From: Datura wrightii | Lineage: Eukaryota > Streptophyta > Magnoliopsida > Solanales > Solanaceae | Direction: 5' to 3' | Assembly (NCBI GenBank): GCA_035772735.1 | Contig: JASDFA010000018.1 | Span: 142,295,501 to 142,359,500 of the forward strand | DNA: 64,000 nt | Shown: one piece after another, positions 62,612 through 64,000 of the stretch | Layout of the letters: each line of letters begins with the position of its first letter | How positions within the stretch are numbered: the first letter of the stretch is position 1 | Translations under genes and position numbers: made by a program | The notes under the pieces: model-generated | What the model saw: only the letters and a program-made list of their open reading frames with translations | Database searches by the model: none | What the model was told of the DNA's origin: nothing

Positions 62612-64000
62612 CCTTCCCACTTTATTTTAAATCATTTCCCATCTTTTAATTTCCAGTAAGCGACCAAAAACAGAGGAAGACGATGATTCCATACAAAAAT
62701 TCGTCCGATTACGCCGTCAAACGCAATCCAAACTCAAATTAACTTCGGGTAGCGAAGTATAAAGCTGCAGGGAGCATTCCTACGGAGTTAGTTTCATGAA
62801 ATTCAGCCGGCGAATCGTCGTCCTCCTGAGCTAAGTTAAGTGGAATTGCTCCAAATTAGTGTCAATATACTCCTAGCCCTAAAGTGAGTATTTCTCCCTT
62901 TTGGACTTTCGAGAAATAGCGAGTTTTTGGCTATTTTTTGATAAGTCAAAGTTTGGGCAGTATATATATTCAAAGTAGTGTTTTCTTCCAGAATATTGAT
63001 GTCTTTAGTTTTATTTGCTATGAATATTTATGCAGTTGGAAGAAATAGCTAGATATTGGCCGAGTTACTCCAGTTAGTCAAGAAGTTGGCAACTGAGGTA
63101 TGTAAAGCCAGTTTCTTCGGCAAGATAGTAATTCTAGTATAGTAAAATAGAATAAATTCCAGAAGAACGTTTCAAAGCCGAGTATTATGCCCAGTGTGAA
63201 TTCAGTAAGCATGCTTGAATAATTATTATGTCATATTCAGAATAAAAGTCAGTAAATTAGTATCAGACAGCGAGATATTATTTTAGACTCAGTATAACTC
63301 AGTAGCAGATTAAGTATAATTCAGCAAGGGATTCAGTATAATTCATAATAGAATATCATAACATGGACAGTATTATCAGATTTAATATATATGTTAGATG
63401 TGATTATTGTTGTTTGTAGAGACCTGATTGTTCTATGTTGGGCACCCTTAGAGCTTCCTTGCCGCCCCAGGGTTAATAGCTGTGTCGACTCACCCGCCAG
63501 AGGGTGAGGATACGTCACTCTAAGGAGTGGCATGCTGTCCTCCAGAGGACGAAGATGGGAGGCAGCATTTCCCAAAGCAGGCTGATCAGCATTATAGCAC
63601 ACCCCCGTCGAGCGCTTGCGCCCGGGGTACAGATTACAGATTACAGATACAGATCTCAGATCACAGTTTATAGGAGTCCTCTGGACTCAGATACAGCTAT
63701 AGTCAGGGGCCTGGAGAGCCCAAGTTGCATACCCAGGGGGCCGACGGGATGCTCGTAGTTACTAGGTGAGTGGTGTGAATAGTTACTAGGTGGATGGCGA
63801 CCCGGGTAGGGGTATATAGATTGCATGTTGATTGGTACCTTCCGGCTTATGGGGGCTGGTATAGGTTCTTGTATGCTATATGTGTTATTTATTAAATTGA
63901 TAGATAGCAGGACGCCATACTGACAGGTATGATTCTTACCTTCTCTCCAGTACAGTTAAGCTCATTTCAGATTCTGCTATCCCAGGCAGTCTAAGTCATC

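Larger units (their letters stand above)
62393..64000 (+). mobile_element. Element H: Tekay-like LTR, cut by window end
   Basis: Starts TGTTACACCCCGTAAA and resembles, in plus orientation, the F LTR over its full visible length (shared GGGCCCGGGG, AACTTCGGGTA, CTGCAGGGAGCATTC words). It lies in the T LTR about 200 bp from F, in opposite direction. Its possible left target site is ACTAT. Internal region and second LTR are outside the window. Confidence 0.75.

Overview
The window is repeat-dense nuclear DNA from a flowering plant. I find no convincing host gene, rRNA or tRNA gene, and no bacterial or organellar content. Nearly every recognisable base belongs to Ty3/gypsy LTR retrotransposons: Athila-like elements with a tRNA-Asp primer-binding site, Tekay/Del-like chromoviruses with a tRNA-iMet primer-binding site, and a Tat-like relic. 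One hAT-like MITE is also present. The chromovirus protein and leader style resembles what I know from asterids, Solanaceae in particular. That assignment is inference from family resemblance, and the species is not determined.

Layout. A (1-4437, +) is an Athila-like element without coding sequence. B (4438-5877 and 34689-36091, -) is a Tekay-like LTR plus leader, split by C. C (5878-34683, +) is an older Athila-like element with TSD ATTAC. Inside the gag of C lie D (7628-15325, +) and E (15326-25823, -), two related Athila-like elements fused tail to tail with both 3' LTRs lost. An AT-rich gap follows. S (37768-39203, -) is a solo LTR with TSD TGTAC. T (39741-41613 and 62199-62392, -) is a Tat-like gag and leader relic. 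F (41614-62193, -) is a degenerate Tekay chromovirus inserted in T, with TSD ACATG/ACATT. F carries a MITE (48695-49577), and its 5' LTR was later hit by G (50552-60464, +), a nearly complete non-autonomous Athila-like element with TSD AGCCT. H (62393-64000, +) is an LTR of the same broad family as F and is cut by the window end.

How the parts work together. E carries the gag-protease-RT-RNase H-integrase frame of its family: one reading frame with four stops and no frameshift. D and G share its LTRs and primer site but have lost RT, RNase H and integrase through what looks like the same internal deletion, so they are candidate non-autonomous partners. C, D, E and G also carry a third ORF of about 400 codons. 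It is not envelope-like. It looks like the 'putative plant transposon protein' family, with a basic N-terminus and an acidic C-terminus. In D, E and G it sits behind a CpG-rich dyad cassette like that in the LTR, a possible core promoter, and a predicted leader intron of about 700 bp.

Most notable signals: (1) a hairpin with invariant AGGCAA loop and changing stem just after gag-pol; (2) a second hairpin with a GGGA (GNRA-type) loop before a purine tract after ORF3; (3) dyad hairpins at the first bases of Athila-like LTRs; (4) a CGTG-N-CACG dyad cassette shared by Athila-like and Tekay-like U3 regions and exchanged for 27-bp repeats in H; (5) the D/E inverted repeat, which could produce double-stranded RNA. 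All alignments were made by eye; percentages are approximate.
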